This document shows, piece by piece, positions 12,028 through 25,502 of a stretch of 64,000 nt of DNA. Within the stretch, counting starts at the first letter, position 1, and each line of letters begins with the position of its first letter. A program made the position numbers and the translations under genes. This stretch comes from Perognathus longimembris pacificus. Taxonomy: Eukaryota > Chordata > Mammalia > Rodentia > Heteromyidae. Location of the stretch: positions 10,862,963 through 10,926,962 of the forward strand of contig NC_063176.1 of assembly GCF_023159225.1 (NCBI RefSeq). Reading direction: 5' to 3'. The notes under the pieces were generated by a model. That model saw only the letters and a program-made list of their open reading frames with translations. It was not told the origin of the DNA and did no database searches.

Positions 12028-14209
12028 AACACCTGCATTTCTTACATTAGGTAACAAAATCTTTTAATTAATTGGTATATTGTATTCTTTAAAGCATGAA
12101 AACGTGTATCTGTATAAGTACAGTAGAGATACAACTACTGTAGGTTTAATTGTGTAGTGTGTGATTCAGGGCTGGTTGAACCTACATATACAGGGCCTGC
12201 ATACACAGAAGACCAAATGTGGGTCTAAATTCAAGAGAAGACAGAGCAAAAATCTGTCTTAATAACAATGAATTAAAACAGGAAGCTGAAATATAATTAA
12301 GACTCTTGCTTAAACTAGTCATTGAATTTCATATTATCTAGTTTTATAGCAAAATTTGAGTTCAAATTTTGTTGCTCCTTTTGCTCAGGAGAGATTTGGC
12401 TATTGAGGATCTTTTTGCATTTCTACATGAATTTAAAAAAATATGGAGGTAAATAAGATATTGATGATTGCTCTATGACAGAGAATTTATAGGAGTAAGT
12501 GATAGAATTCCTTTGTGAGGTAAAAACAGTTACTTATCTTGATTTAAATGTATAAATATATGCAAGAAAAAAATTACCTAAAGCTGAATACATAGAAAAA
12601 TGTAAATGCAGAGAGTGAAAGACCTACAGTGAGTGAAAGCTAAAATATTTTCTTATTAGTATTTCTGTAAAGAAGAATGTTATATCATTATAAGAAGCTT
12701 CCATCTGAATCTTTTAGTAAGTGAAGTGGGTTTTTTTCAAAGTTCATGGTAAACCCTTAATGAGAAAAATAATGTTCAAATCTTAATTTTATCCTTGCTA
12801 AATTAGTTTACCAAAAAAATCTACCAAATGTTTTTCATAGGAGTAAATTTTATAGGAATAAATTTTAACTTTTTGTGTGCTATCAAAGGCTTATTTATAG
12901 GATCATATTTTAATATTTAAGAAATTCCCAGGAATATTATGGAAGGTACAATCCTGCTTTAATCAATTGAGTTTATATAAAATGTGTGCGATTACCATGT
13001 AATATGTATTTTTAGCATTTAATTAAACTGACTTACTTGGACCAAAAGAAGTCATGAAACATCGGACCAGTTTAAAAATATCTAACCTTTTTCCAGAGTT
13101 GACTTTCCTCTCAAATAAAGTATAATTGTCTAGTACAGTCACCATAGAATAGTCACAGAATATCTTCATGGTGCTTACTCAAAGGATGCACATAGAAATT
13201 TCTAATAAGCTTGTGATTAGTGCTGCTCTCCATTAAAAAAACAATGTCTGTAAACAAAATTCTCTTTTCCTCATAAACGTAGACCTTGACTTTTGGAATA
13301 TTTTAATGTTCTAGGTACAATCAGCATATCTGTCATCTTCCAGTACTTTTGAGCAAGGTATGTAGTCGTCCACATATAGGTGCTGAAATGTTATTTATGA
13401 AATGCATGCACTAACTGTATTTGTGAAGGATTCAGAAGATTGTAAATTGTTCTTGTGGTACAACAAATTAGCACTTAAAATGAGATACACTTTTTAAGCT
13501 AATACGAGCAGATATTCCCTCAAGAATATATCTTAAAGACAACATTTTAGTATGAAATGTAAATTAAATTCCTATTTTAGAGAATAAAGGAACAAAGCAA
13601 GAACTAAATTAAATTTATAATATTAAAAAAATTTCCTTGGTTAATGGAGTGTTTAAAGTTTTGTAAAAGGTAGTGCTGACTGCTGATGTTGACACAAGGA
13701 AAATTAATTTTAGTAGACAGTATAAAATATTCACATTACAAATATAAAATTGATTTCAACTGTCAGCAAAAACTTTCAAAGTTCAAATAATACATCAAAA
13801 CTGTTTTTGTGACAAAATCACTGAAGTATACAGCACACTGTATTTTGTATATCAATGTCAAAAAGTATTTATCTGATTGAATCATTTTCTGCTATTGAAA
13901 CATGTATTCTTTATGGTTGCTGTTGAAGCATTACTATTGTATTCCATCACTCAGGAGTCCTTTGATATTTGGGACTAATGTCAATTATTTTCACTGCTTC
14001 TGAGCCCTTTATGTCCTTTAATATAGTGATTCTGCTTCCAATGGCATTGATTTTACATAAGATTATTATGAAAACTTTTGTTTTTCATCTGAGAAATGTG
14101 AAATAATTCCATAAGTGGGAAGAAGTTTTGTTCCTTCATTTTCAGACTTTCTAAAGTGCTTCAGTTCTTTTTCATACGGTTCATTTTGTTTGGGTTTTTA
14201 TTTATTTTT
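12028..14209. other. Unannotated AT-rich part of intron 4
   Basis: No exon, SINE or microsatellite stands out. A stretch near 12150-12235 (GGCTGGTTGAACCTACATAT...) vaguely resembles an old interspersed repeat but cannot be named. Confidence 0.5.
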
Positions 14210-14410
14210 ACTTTATTTTATTAGTGCCAATGCTTCCTTGTGATCTTGCTTTCATTTCACTCATGACTGGTGTTCTTCCACTCAAGCCACACCTCCACTT
14301 CTAGTTCTTTGCTGACTAACTGGAGCTTTTCTCCTCAATCTTTGTTCCTGAGTTGTATTCAAACCTCAAATCTCGAAAATAACCAGAATTATAGGAATGC
14401 TCACCTTAGG
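14210..14410 (-). repeat. Degenerate B1-dID-like SINE
   Basis: Antisense phrases TCTTCCACTCAAGCCACACC, AACTGGAGCTTTTCTCCTCA and a final AATTATAGGAATGCTCACC follow the composite SINE in order, heavily mutated. The frame read through it is not a gene. Confidence 0.6.
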
Positions 14411-14772
14411 AATTTCTTTTTAAATGAAATATTCTCTTTCCTCTTTCCAATGTCAAGAGGATCTCTGATATTCTAGAGTCCTAGAGGCAAAAGGTACACA
14501 CATACCATTCAATTGACAAGGGATAGGAATAGAAGATATGGAGCCCTCAGTCATAAAATGGGTTGGCATTAAAAGGGGGGATATATTTCTTTTATTCAAC
14601 CTTCATTTCTATTACTGTAACTTCAAAAAAGTTTCTGGCTATTGATAAGAGTAGGAATGTGGGGTTAGTAATACCATTCATCATAATATTTTGTTATTCT
14701 ATAAATGTATTTGATACAAATTACTTAGAAGAAAATATGGGACACAGATTTACATTCTCAACTTATACTTAC

Positions 14773-14876
14773 TGTGGTCCAACTGACTTGTCGACCCAAG
14801 TCTATAAAATAGAGTGTGACAATTGAGGAGGCAGCAATTCTTTGAATAGATGTATCATCTTTCAGAAAAGGTCCAC
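14773..14876 (-). CDS. TECRL: TECRL exon 4 (residues 108-142)
   Basis: The acceptor GGGTTAG| is followed by 104 nt encoding [20 protein letters not shown] and then [15 protein letters not shown], closing in phase 0 at |GTAAGT. This ends the ubiquitin-like region and leads into the first membrane part. The segment is close to the human exon, with changes such as DY to DD at the KD-T site. The open frame continues a little into both introns, but family alignment and splice signals set the limits. Confidence 0.96.
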
Positions 14877-15102
14877 CTAACCCATAAATAACCAGAAAAT
14901 AGTGTTTAAATAAAGTTTGATAGCGATAAAGAATTTCTTCATGTAAAACCAGCATTTTATGTAGAAATTATGTATTCAAATTAAAATGAAATATGAACAA
15001 TTCTGTTCTGTAAGATATATGTAGTAGTTTTTGAAAAGCACAAAGCTTTCCCAGTCCTATGTAACCAAATCACATTTTTCCATTGGCTAAAATGTTGCAT
15101 TT

Positions 15103-15317
15103 AGGGCTGGGGAGATAGCCTAGTGGCAAGAGTGCCTGCCTCGGATACACGCGGCCCTAGGTTCAATTCCCCAGCACCACATACATATACAGAAAAACGG
15201 CCAGAAGCGGCGCTGTGGCTCAAGTGACGGAGTGCTAGCCTTGAGCGGGAAGAAGCCAGGGACAGTGCTCAGGCCCTGAGTCCAAGGCCCAGGACTGGCC
15301 AAAAAAAAAAAAAAAAA
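15103..15317 (+). repeat. Dimeric ID-like SINE
   Basis: Full copy with A-run to 15317. Target-site duplicates AATGTTGCATTTA (15091-15103) and AATGTTTCATTTA (15316-15328) differ by one base. It shares the GAGATAGCC and CCTGCCTCGGATACAC variants with the copy at 60652, a possible subfamily. Intron 3. Confidence 0.93.
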
Positions 15318-17073
15318 TGTTTCATTTACAAATTTAGCTAAAATTGATTGATTATTCAAACTTATAGTCCTTCAAGATACCTGCCCTTAGTATAATTCTT
15401 GGGCTTCTGAATATGATAGGCTATCACTTTGTAAACTAAGGTATGGACTATGGATTTAAAAAGGATATTATCCAGTTAGATATATTCAATTATGTAAGTG
15501 TAAAGAAAGTCTATTTGTACAGGTCAGAAAAAAGAGAATCCGGAGTTAAAATTATTGGTTTATGGGTAAAGAAAACAATTTCTCCAGGTTGAAGGTGATT
15601 TCTCAGATAAAGAGCCTCTAGAGAGTGAAATAGTGCAAGGAATTTGGACTTTGGTCACACAAGTATAGATAGCAAACGATCACAAACGAATGCTGAAAAC
15701 AAAGTACCAGGCTTCCAAATGCTAGAATGTGGAGGGAAAGGAGTGTTACTCAAGAATTTTCAGGTGAGAATTCAGTTCAACTAAAATTTTGATTCCAAAT
15801 TTTTCACCTCCTGAGCAGAAAATCCAATAGCAATGTGAATTCAATCTAGTTAATGGAACTTGTTCTGAACATCTAAAATTTCATCATCTTGTTCAGAGGA
15901 ACAGGAAGTTAATATAACATTGATCAATGTAACTTAGAATTCAAATGTCTAACAATACAGTGAAAATCAAATATTAAAATTTACTGAGAACAAAATAAGA
16001 TTAAAAATATCATGGCTTTATACTTGATGAAAGTGTGCTGTGACTTTATTTCTAACACATACTTACTTCAACCGTAAGGAAAGAATTCATTTCTACTTCT
16101 CTGTCAGGATTGCCAATATTAGGAGAAAGAGCACTGACTTGTTTTATGTGGTGTTGTGTGTGTGTGTGTGTGTATCACTTTGTACACACAGGACAAAAGA
16201 CAGACATATCGATAACTATTCCATGCTATGCACATAAATCAGCACCCTTGATTTCACCACCTAAACCTCCCAGGACTATGTGCTTTTCTAAAGGAAAATA
16301 ATTTTCTCTTTCTAGATGATGTTACAGTGAATTAAACATCCCAAATTATCTGCCCAAATTAAACAAAGTATAAGTAATCTGGATTTTTTTTCTCCCTATG
16401 AAGAGCTAGATATTGTCAAGGCTGTTGTATGAAGGATAAAGTCAAAGCTTTTATGTATTGGCTACAGCCAGTTACAAGAAGAAACAAAGGCCAATTCAAT
16501 CTCAGCTTTGCATTTTCTACTCACCAACAATTACAAATTCAATACCCTCAATTCCAGGTCATTATGAAGCATTTGTTAAGGTAATATTGGAATAAAATGT
16601 ATTTTTTGTTTTATTTACAAATTTTATGACAGATCATTGTAATAGAGGCTGCTGCAGTTCTCCATCATTTCTATATTCCTGTCATTACAGCAAGAATTTG
16701 TAGTTGTTCCCATTGCCATCTACTGCCGCACCCCTGATAAATGAAATAGTACATGAACTTGCTCTAACAGAATATGAGTCAAATATTAAATACTGATCAA
16801 ATAATAATTTCTCAGTTCTAAACTTGGGTCTCCAGAATTACTGACTGATTTTTCTCACTGTTTATATCCAAACTTTCCCCATACAAACAAACCCTGGTTG
16901 TTCAACCAAAGGATGACAGACTATCTAGCACACACGCGCACACACACGCCAACAACAACAAAATCTCCACCTTCTGTTGCTGTGTCCATAAATTAGATAA
17001 TATTTGTTAGCTATTCAAAACAAAGAAGAGATTCTAATATAAAGAAATGTCTCATTAAAAAATTAGCTCTTAC
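15318..17073. other. Rest of intron 3 of TECRL
   Basis: AT-rich, with short TG (16152-16174) and CA (16930-16948) runs. Nothing else recognised. Confidence 0.6.
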
Positions 17074-17118
17074 CACATTCTAGCTGTAGGCCAATACGAG
17101 AAGGGTGCCACTTTGGAC
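17074..17118 (-). CDS. TECRL: TECRL exon 3 (residues 93-108), 45-nt micro-exon
   Basis: Reading from the acceptor TTAATAG|, this 45-nt exon completes a Cys codon and encodes PKWHPSRIGLQLEC plus the first base of a Gly codon, ending at |GTAAGA. The PKW-PSR-GLQLECGG motif is shared by TECRL and its relatives. Adding the three codons missing from exon 1, the exon end corresponds to human cDNA position 331, so its donor (17073-17072) is the equivalent of the human disease splice site c.331+1. That agreement supports the whole exon model. Confidence 0.95.
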
Positions 17119-17699
17119 CTATTAAATAAATAAATAATACTGTCAATAGAATGAAAATGTATATCCAAAATTGGTTAGTTCTTATCAGAAGATTTATTAA
17201 ATATTGTGAAATAAGTACCATGACTATTCAGTATTAACGTGGAAATAATGTGATTTCTTCTAGCAGGATGAAGATCCCTGCACTATGAGTCATGAGAGGA
17301 ATTTTAATAGGGGGAATTTTCCCTCGAAGATGTACACCAAACCACGTGGCCTTTGGAACATCCAGTCTCCTACATGTAAGTTATTATTTAATTAAAATTT
17401 ATCACATTTACTTATAACTTGATCTCATTAGAAATGTATCTAGTATTGGTGCTTGAAAATGTGCACTTCTCTTATCAGACATTCTGTTATAATGTCATGT
17501 AATATTGACTTCTTGAGTCATTCCATGCATGAATAGTAGCAGAAATGTCACTTTATGGTGTTCTATTTAATCTGTATTTGTAGAAAAAATACTTGACAGG
17601 AGCAATCAAATATGTTTATCATAATATTCCAGTAGTGAAATCTTGGTTATCAATTATAATAGTACAAATTATTTCTCTTAAGTTATAACAAAGTGTCAA

Positions 17700-17900
17700 T
17701 GACTCATTCTTACAATCTTAGCTATTTAAGATTTTGAGGTATGAAGACTAAGGACTGAAGATTGATTATAGCCCAGATAGAGAAATCCAAGAGAGAATTA
17801 CCTTCAATTACCCAGTACAATGTTGGAACTGAAAATGTGAATAAAGTGGTACTACACTAGCCAGCAGAATGAGAGTCTGAAGCTCTGAATTCAAGAACAT
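17700..17900 (+). repeat. Degenerate B1-dID-like SINE
   Basis: CAATCTTAGCTATTTAAGAT, AGGACTGAAGATTGATTATA, GTGGTACTACACTAGCCAGC and GAAGCTCTGAATTCAAG follow the consensus order in the plus orientation. Old copy, intron 2. Confidence 0.55.
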
Positions 17901-17993
17901 GACATGATAATCTTAATTCATGAAGGTGCAGCAAACAAGCCATGGAGAAAGAGCTTTATACGGTTTCTACCTTGTTTGCTGATGCATTGGAAG

Positions 17994-17997
<4 letters not shown>

Positions 17998-18074
<77 letters not shown>
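17998..18074. repeat. (TG)n microsatellite
   Basis: Nearly perfect run of about 38 TG units with one GA interruption. The Cys-Val frames over it are artefacts. Intron 2. Confidence 0.97.
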
Positions 18075-18077
<3 letters not shown>

Positions 18078-18989
18078 CCAAACTTCAAAGAATACCAACT
18101 CTGGGTTATCAAAGCAAGAAACTACCGTGGGAATCAGTGAAAATAAACTGGATTCACAGGCACAGAGCTACTTGAGTAGGAAGTTGAAGTTCAAAGTATA
18201 GTGCAGAAGAAAGCTGAGGGCAAATGCGTAGTTGGAGCTACAGCCCCAACTTGAGTAAGATGAGAGAGACCAGCAGTGGAAATTCAAGCTAAATCAGAAC
18301 ATTGTGAACAGGGTACACAGCATCATTCCAAGCCTTACACTTTGTTCTTTCAGCACAGATTACTTTGGTCTGATTCTTTTGAATGCTCTCAAAGGGCCTC
18401 AGTGATTGTGTGGAAAACAGCTGTTACTCTGGAATTTGCTCTACCAAATATGAAGACTAAGGATTTATAGATGACTGACATATGGGCCATTCACTTGAGA
18501 CCCTCAGGCTGAGGGTTTAGGAATAGATCAAGGAAAGTTCCTCTGTTTCTCACTTTGTCTGGGCTTCATATAGGGACTCGTAGGCCAATTAATATTTCCT
18601 ATACACGTATGGCCATGGTCCACATGCAAATGAAATGCAGTGTTTTGACTGAAATAGGAAGGTTGGTAACTACGGGGTAGTCTTGAGTGTAGATCGTGTG
18701 TACAATATTTCCCAAGAGAAAAATTGCTTTCATTAATACTAAAAATTAGTCCTTCCATTTATGCCAAATAACAAACAAGGTGAATAAATGTAAGGCAGAG
18801 AAACCGCGCAAGACATAGGTAACACATAATGAAAATATCTAATGTATAAAAATAAATTAGAGAACCAAAACGTGAAAGAAATTAAAAATACTAAATTGTG
18901 AAAGAAAAAAAAATACACAATCATTGAGAGTTATATAGGACTTGTAAAATGTGACATGATCCATTATATTAACAAAGGCTCCAAATGAA

Positions 18990-19012
18990 TGTGTGTGTGT
19001 GTGTGTGTGTGT
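18990..19012. repeat. Short (TG)n
   Basis: About 11 units, intron 2. Confidence 0.85.
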
Positions 19013-19325
19013 TATGGGTGTGTATTATTCACATATATACATATATTAAAAAGTAAAATTATATGGAAAAAATTTCAAACTGTAACTAGTTCTAAATTGC
19101 ATCCAAGGAAGATATTTGCCAAATATCTTTAAATAAAGCATCCTGTAAAGAAATGCAAAATGTACACAAAATTAATTAGACTGATAAGGATTTTGCTACA
19201 GAGAATATTTTTATCTCTCATTAAATTAACTAAGGTATCAATTTTGAGAGTTAAAAAATCATTTCAGAATGATGTAATACGTTTAACTTTATAATATTTT
19301 TTAAAAATTGGTACATATATACTCA

Positions 19326-19430
19326 TCTATATAATACTGAATATCTATAAAATCTATATAATTTCATATAATCTATATAATTTTATATAATCTATATAAT
19401 TTCTGTAAAATCTGTATAATGTAAAATGTA
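19326..19430. repeat. AT-rich minisatellite-like array
   Basis: Repeated phrases of about 18-20 bp built on ATCTATATAATTT occur four to five times with small changes. Intron 2. Confidence 0.7.
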
Positions 19431-20317
19431 ACATTAGTAATCACTATAAAAACTTAATATTCAGAAGAAAACATACAAAAAGTGTAGTAGCTTTGTTAAA
19501 TGAAAATTTTTTGAACAAATATTTTACGATAATAAAAATTTAAAAAATGTTTTTAAAAAGGGCACTGTATTTGGGTTCCATCTATTTGAAAACCTTGGAA
19601 TATTTAGAAAGAATGTGAAAATGTTAACATGCTAGATTATAAAAACATTTTATTTGAATAATTTTATTAGCAACATTTTATACTTCCACCAAGCTAACAG
19701 TGTCCTCAAGAGACTTTTCTTCAATGACTTTCTCTACTATCTCATTTTGGTATTTAAAGCTTCCTTTCTTTTACAGCCAAGCAAAAACATAGTCATAGTG
19801 CAAGTGTTGAATTGGACAAAAGTGACAGGAGGTATTACTTATCGATTGAGATATTATATAAATGATAGGATGGCAGTAAAAATATCCTATGTGTATTTCA
19901 TTATTACTAATATTATGTTTTATGAGGTAAAAAAGAAATAAAAATGAATTATTTTCTTTTTACATGAGATGTAGTGAACTACCAAAAATGTATTCCTTTG
20001 TGTGATGCAGTAAAAATACTTAATGTCAGTGCAGGACTGTTAAATTAGTTATTTTATTTGTTAGAAATGATTCATGAAGTACAGTTCATATCACTAGAAC
20101 AAAACAAACCATTTCATTCCCTGCAAATGTTCCTTTGCTGTCCTGTAAATGTCACATGCATAATTAAGTAATCTGCCCAAAATGAACTTCAGGATGTCAC
20201 TAAGACATTTACTGTTACTGTATTAGACATGTGATACTTTTTATTAATTCTAAAAATAGGGATCTCTCTTCTCTCATCTTCAATATCAACTAAAGACATT
20301 TATTGCAAACTTGCCTC

Positions 20318-20399
20318 TCTCTATATATATATCTATATATATCTCCCTATATATATCTATATCTATATATATCTCTCTGTATCTATCTATCTATCTATC

Positions 20400-20437
<38 letters not shown>
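20318..20437. repeat. (CT)/(TA)/(GATA)/(AG) compound repeat with mirror ends
   Basis: It begins CTCTCTCTATATATAT and ends ATATATAGAGAGAGAG, so its ends are inverted complements. Intron 2. Confidence 0.9.
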
Positions 20438-22640
20438 CTTGTGCTAGGAAGTTTGCTAGTTTGCTACTACGAAGTACTCAAGTAAGAAAGGAAGGATTCT
20501 GTCACACTGTGTAATGGGCAACAGGAAAAATATTTCTGTGGGTAAATAAAATACTTGGTTCTGAAAATAAGAAAAATTTAAATCTATAAAACAAATTTTC
20601 AAGTTTCAAAAATAAAAGTACAAGAAGATGAGATAAGCAAGCCTTTATTTCAATATAAGAGGCATGATAAAAGATTTATATAGGATAATGAAAGATCAGA
20701 TCACAACCAAAAAAAATGCTTCATTATCTTAATTGAACTTTATGGTCAGTTTACTCAGTGACTCACTAGAATCTAATGAAGCAGCAAAACTGGGCACCTG
20801 GCATAATGGCAAGACAGTATGGGCACAACATGTTGTCTAATCATGCTGCTTCTTCACCCCTTAGCTGAATTAGTCACAGTAATAATTAGCATAAAAACAC
20901 AGAACAGTCCAAAACATCAAATTACACTCACTTTATCAAACTTTCTTGTCTTACTGTAAAATGCCTTTGTATGAGGATTCAGGCCTAAAATTCCAGATGC
21001 TTTGTATCTTCTTCAGTGGTTTTATAAAATTATTATTCATAAAAGCCCACTCAACCAAATACCAGAAAATGGACAAAAATCCCTGCTACTAACTAATACT
21101 GCTCAAAAGCATTTATTTTGTAATTTTCTTGTAAAATGTGTGCCATCAGTATTGATCTTGTACTTCAATTTATTCTTGCTGCCATATCAAATTATCTTTC
21201 CACCTGCACTCATGACAAATAGTTTTCAGAACATCACTTCTGCCAATACTTATATATTGTTCTTACTATTTTCATATCATTTTAATTTCCTGTCCTTTTG
21301 ATAATAAGTCCACTCAAATCTTCAGACCTTGTATTGTCACTTTCCTGAAGTCTTATATTAATAAACAGACCAAACAGACAATTCCAACATAATCATTCTC
21401 TCTATCCTGCATACTCATGCTAATAATTCTCTCTTGACTATTTTTATCCAGAAAATCTAGTATTTTCACATCAATAAATTTCTCAGTTTTCTCTAGTCCA
21501 TACTTTGCATTCTAATTTTTCACACAACTTTCACACTACCCTTTAGTATCCTCAGCAAAAGGCTTATCTAACTTTACTACTCCACCATCATTCCACTAAA
21601 TTATGACCTTAAACCCTCCTAACATTTCGTCTACTTGCCGATTTAATGCATGACATAGTCAGTGGAAAAAAAGATTGAATACAACACATTAATGAGATGC
21701 TGGTATTATAGCTCTTTTTTCTCTCTTAACCTCTTTTATGTCTTCACATCTAAAATTATTTTGTATATCTGTTTAAGATATTTTCCTTTAATATTCTGCA
21801 ATTTTATGAGAACAGGTATCTATGATCATTTTGGTTAAATTATATATGCAGATTACTGAATAGAAAATAACAATTTATTTTATAAGATTAAAATAAGAAT
21901 ATGAGCTTCCTCTGAAACATTGATAGAAACTATACATTATGCCTTTAACTGTGAATTGCATTCTATGTAATAAACCACTTTCTTTACTGAATTCTAAGTG
22001 CTTTATGAAGCTGTGTAATCATCAGATTAGGTGGATATAAACTGGGTTTAAATCCTTGGAATATAATCTGTGTCCTGTCTTGTTCAATATATTTCTCAAC
22101 ACTTTCAAATTGCTACTTGAAAAGGGTGGAGTAGGCCCAAGGGATGTTGGTAAAGGAAGAGGAAAAGAATGCAGTCAATAATTCAATGTATATTCTACAA
22201 AATTAAGAAGTGAGGGAAGGGATGACTTAGAAGGGATGGATGAGATTGTTGAAAGGAGTGACATTAGCCAAGATGCATTGTATTCATAAAATTCTTTGTT
22301 GAATAGAAATTTCCTTGAATAAGTCATTAAAGATAATTTTAAAAATTCAAAAAAGAACCCTTATTGATGTTAGTTTGCACACCTATTGAACAAAGTGAAA
22401 GCCAGTATAAATTAGCATTATAATAATGACATATATTAGTATTTTGTGATGATGAAGATTGATGATAGCTAGAATATAAGATGCATCGAATATAGGTTTA
22501 AAGTTTGCTACAGTGACTGAGAAACTGAAATTAGTTGTTCAGTGTTAGAAACTCTGCCCTTGAACAAAGAAATTCAACATATAACACTTTATATCAATTA
22601 TAGGAAAGTTAGAGTTATCTTTACTGGAGTTTTAAAATCG
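20438..22640. other. Unannotated part of intron 2
   Basis: AT-rich single-copy-looking sequence. A pyrimidine-rich stretch runs from about 21300 to 21640. No exon with TECRL similarity. Confidence 0.5.
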
Positions 22641-22646
22641 ACCAAG

Positions 22647-22854
22647 GGGGCTGGGGATATGGCCTAGTGGCAAGAGTGCTCACCTCTTATACATGAAGCC
22701 CTGGGTTCAATTCCCCAGCACCACATATACAGAAAATGGCCAGAAGTGGCGCTGTGGCTCAAGTGGCAGAATGCTAGCCTTGAGCAAAAAGAAGCAAGGG
22801 ACAGTGCTCAGACCCTGAGACCAAGCCCCAGGACTGGACAAAAAAAAACAAAAA
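22647..22854 (+). repeat. Dimeric ID-like SINE
   Basis: Full copy between perfect 11-bp duplicates ATCGACCAAGG (22637-22647 and 22856-22866). Intron 2. Confidence 0.95.
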
Positions 22855-24227
22855 CATCGACCAAGGATGGAGACATCACACTCGTTAGTAAGCAACCACA
22901 CAAATATTTGTAGTAAGGGTTCAAAATTGTGTTGCCTATTTCAAGTGTACTTTCAAGCACAGTCTTACCTAAAATGTAATGGCTTAGAGCCTTTGAATAC
23001 ATCTATATAGCAAATAATAATGCAACCATAATTCTCAACACTGAACAATTGGTAAGAGAATACAAAGGAAAATCAATGTTCCTATTAAAAATGTGTCTAA
23101 GAGGGTCTTTGATATTTTGTCAGTATTTTTAAATTATAAAACTAAAACTTTACTTTTGCAAACATCAGAGCAAGGTGAGGTGGCCATCTTGATTCAGTGA
23201 TTTGGGAACTGGATTTACCCATCCTAAATTAAATGAAACTAAGATTTTCTAAGTTATCAGAAGATGCCAAATATGGTCATTGGGAAAACAACTAAACTGT
23301 GTGCATAAGCCCATATTTCTGGAGAATTTTCTCTGGAGACTAAGAAGAAACATATTTGTCTGCTTTCTCAGGATCTTAGGGTGAGAGATAAACATTAATG
23401 TGTTTAATTTTAATATGTTTGGGTCAAGTTGTGTATGTGTGGCTTCTAAACAGTATTCCTGTCTCTGTGTGTAATTTTTTTCTGGAAGAACTTAATATTT
23501 GATAAAGAAAATAAACCCATCAATGTAGACAGGATCTGCCCAATTGGTTGCAGATCTATATAGAGCAAAAAGGCAGAGGAAGGTCGTGCCTGCTAGAGAC
23601 AAAACATGTGTAATCTCCTGTCCCCAAACAGTGACAATGTAATTCTTCAATTTTAGACTTGGGGGTGGCCTTATGCCATTGTTTTGTATGTTTTCAGTCC
23701 TTTGTATTTGGTGTAGAACTGTTTAATGCTTTTCTGATTCTGCACCTTGCAAATGGTAGCAGTTCTCAACTTCCATAAAAAAATACCTACAATAACTTTC
23801 TCCCCTACATTTATCTCTACATATAATTAAACAATACTGTCTCTCTGGAAGATTATGACTAATCAAGGCATTATGTAGCCCTATCTACTGTCATTGACCG
23901 ATTCAGACAATATCCTGGGGAGGAGGAGAGGAAGAAAACCATTCCTGAAATTTTCTCATACAGCTGACATCAATTTGTAACTTGATTTATGTGCATTGAA
24001 TTACCACTCAACTCTAGAAATTACATGAGAAACATTATTGATCACGTAAATTGGTTAAAATAGTTAAAATACTAGTTTAAAGTCATGGGTATAAGAAACA
24101 CCATTAAATCTAAAACAACTGTTGACATAAGCAAAAATAATTAATATAAACATGGCTCAAAAATGCTAATGTATATTTTTCTGGGATTCATCTACAATTT
24201 ATGTGTTTAAATCTTTTTAAAAGTCGA

Positions 24228-24460
24228 TGAAGTTGGGCACTTGTGGCTCCTGCATGTAATCCGCAGGAGGCAGAGATGTGGAGATTGTCATTTGAAGCCA
24301 GCCCAGGCAGGAAAAGGTGTGAAGTATGTATCTCAAATCTACTACCAAACAGGCTGGAAGTAGAGTTGGTATTCAAGTTGTAGAGCACTACTCTTGAACA
24401 AAAGTTCTCAGTGACAGCCCACAGGCCCTGAGTTCAAGTTCCACAACTGACAAACAAAAG
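24228..24460 (+). repeat. B1-dID-like composite SINE
   Basis: GGGCACTTGTGGCTCCTGCA, GAAGCCAGCCCAGGCAGG, GTAGAGCACTACTCTTGAAC, then CCTGAGTTCAAGTTCCACAA. Moderately diverged, intron 2. Confidence 0.75.
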
Positions 24461-25192
24461 GACTTCTGTTGTATCTTTTGTTTGATAGCATCATGAAAAG
24501 TTTCAATGACTATCATTTCCTGTAAGATGACTGGTTGCTGTTAATTCCAGAAAGAACAACATGCAGAAGCAATTCAAGGGAAGGAACAAGAAATTACTTT
24601 CAAACACACAAAGGGTATGCAATTGACCAAAACAACTGAAGTAAATATAAATCTTTGGCCAAAAAAAAAAAAGCCAAGGGGACATAAGTACTAGTAAGCT
24701 TACACATTTTAGTGGAGAGTAACTAAGGAAAAAGATCAGATGAGAGGGATTTGTTGTATGCACTACAGAATGAAGGGTGCTCTTAGGTTTTCTGAGAACA
24801 TGTATTTCTAATTTGTAGAAGAAATTTTGAGCCTAGCCAACAATTTTAGTGATAAAGAATGAAGTGGCTACAGGTTATTCATATTCTGTCTTTTGTAGCA
24901 GTCATGAAAAATATTATATGGAAGCTCCAAAGCATTCTAGGAAATTTATTGTAATTTTGTAAGGCTCAGTAAGATCTTCCTTTTAACCAATGTGTGGCAA
25001 TGTGATCAGTATTTCATAGGAAACATAAATTTATATTTGTAACAAGTTAACAAACCTGTTCGTGATAAATGAAGAAGTACTAACAAATGTGCCCACTGGA
25101 GACAAATTTAAATTTTATCCTTCCCTATCACCTAGCAGGCATATCTGGGAATTAGCCTCATTCTAAATGTAATATCAAGAAGTATTTATGGC

Positions 25193-25398
25193 TGGGCTGG
25201 GGATATGGCCTGGTGGCAAGAGAGTTTGCCTCGTATACATGAAGCCCTGGGTTCAATTCCGCAGCACCACATATACAGAAAATGGCCAGAAGTGGCGCTG
25301 TGGCTCAAGTGGCAGAGTGCTAGCCTTGAACAAAAAAGAAGCCAGGGACAGTGCTCAGGCCCTGAGTTCAAGGCCCAGGACTGGCCAATTAAAAAAAA
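25193..25398 (+). repeat. Dimeric ID-like SINE
   Basis: Full copy with perfect duplicates AGTATTTATGG (25181-25191 and 25399-25409). The frames on both strands here are SINE translations. Intron 2. Confidence 0.95.
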
Positions 25399-25417
25399 AG
25401 TATTTATGGAATTTTCA

Positions 25418-25502
25418 CAAATCACTGGGCTCTGGTGGTTGTAATCGTAGCTATTCAGGAAGCTGAGATCTGAGGATCCCATTTCAAAGCCACCCAAGGC
25501 AC
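25418..25502 (+). repeat. B1-like half element
   Basis: GGGCTCTGGTGGTTGTAATC through GCTGAGATCTGAGGATCCCA matches only the left half of the composite SINE; the right half is absent. Confidence 0.6.

Noticed and set aside
17998..18074. Regularly spaced repeats as an array such as CRISPR
   Set aside because: It is a dinucleotide microsatellite in a mammalian genome, with no spacer structure.
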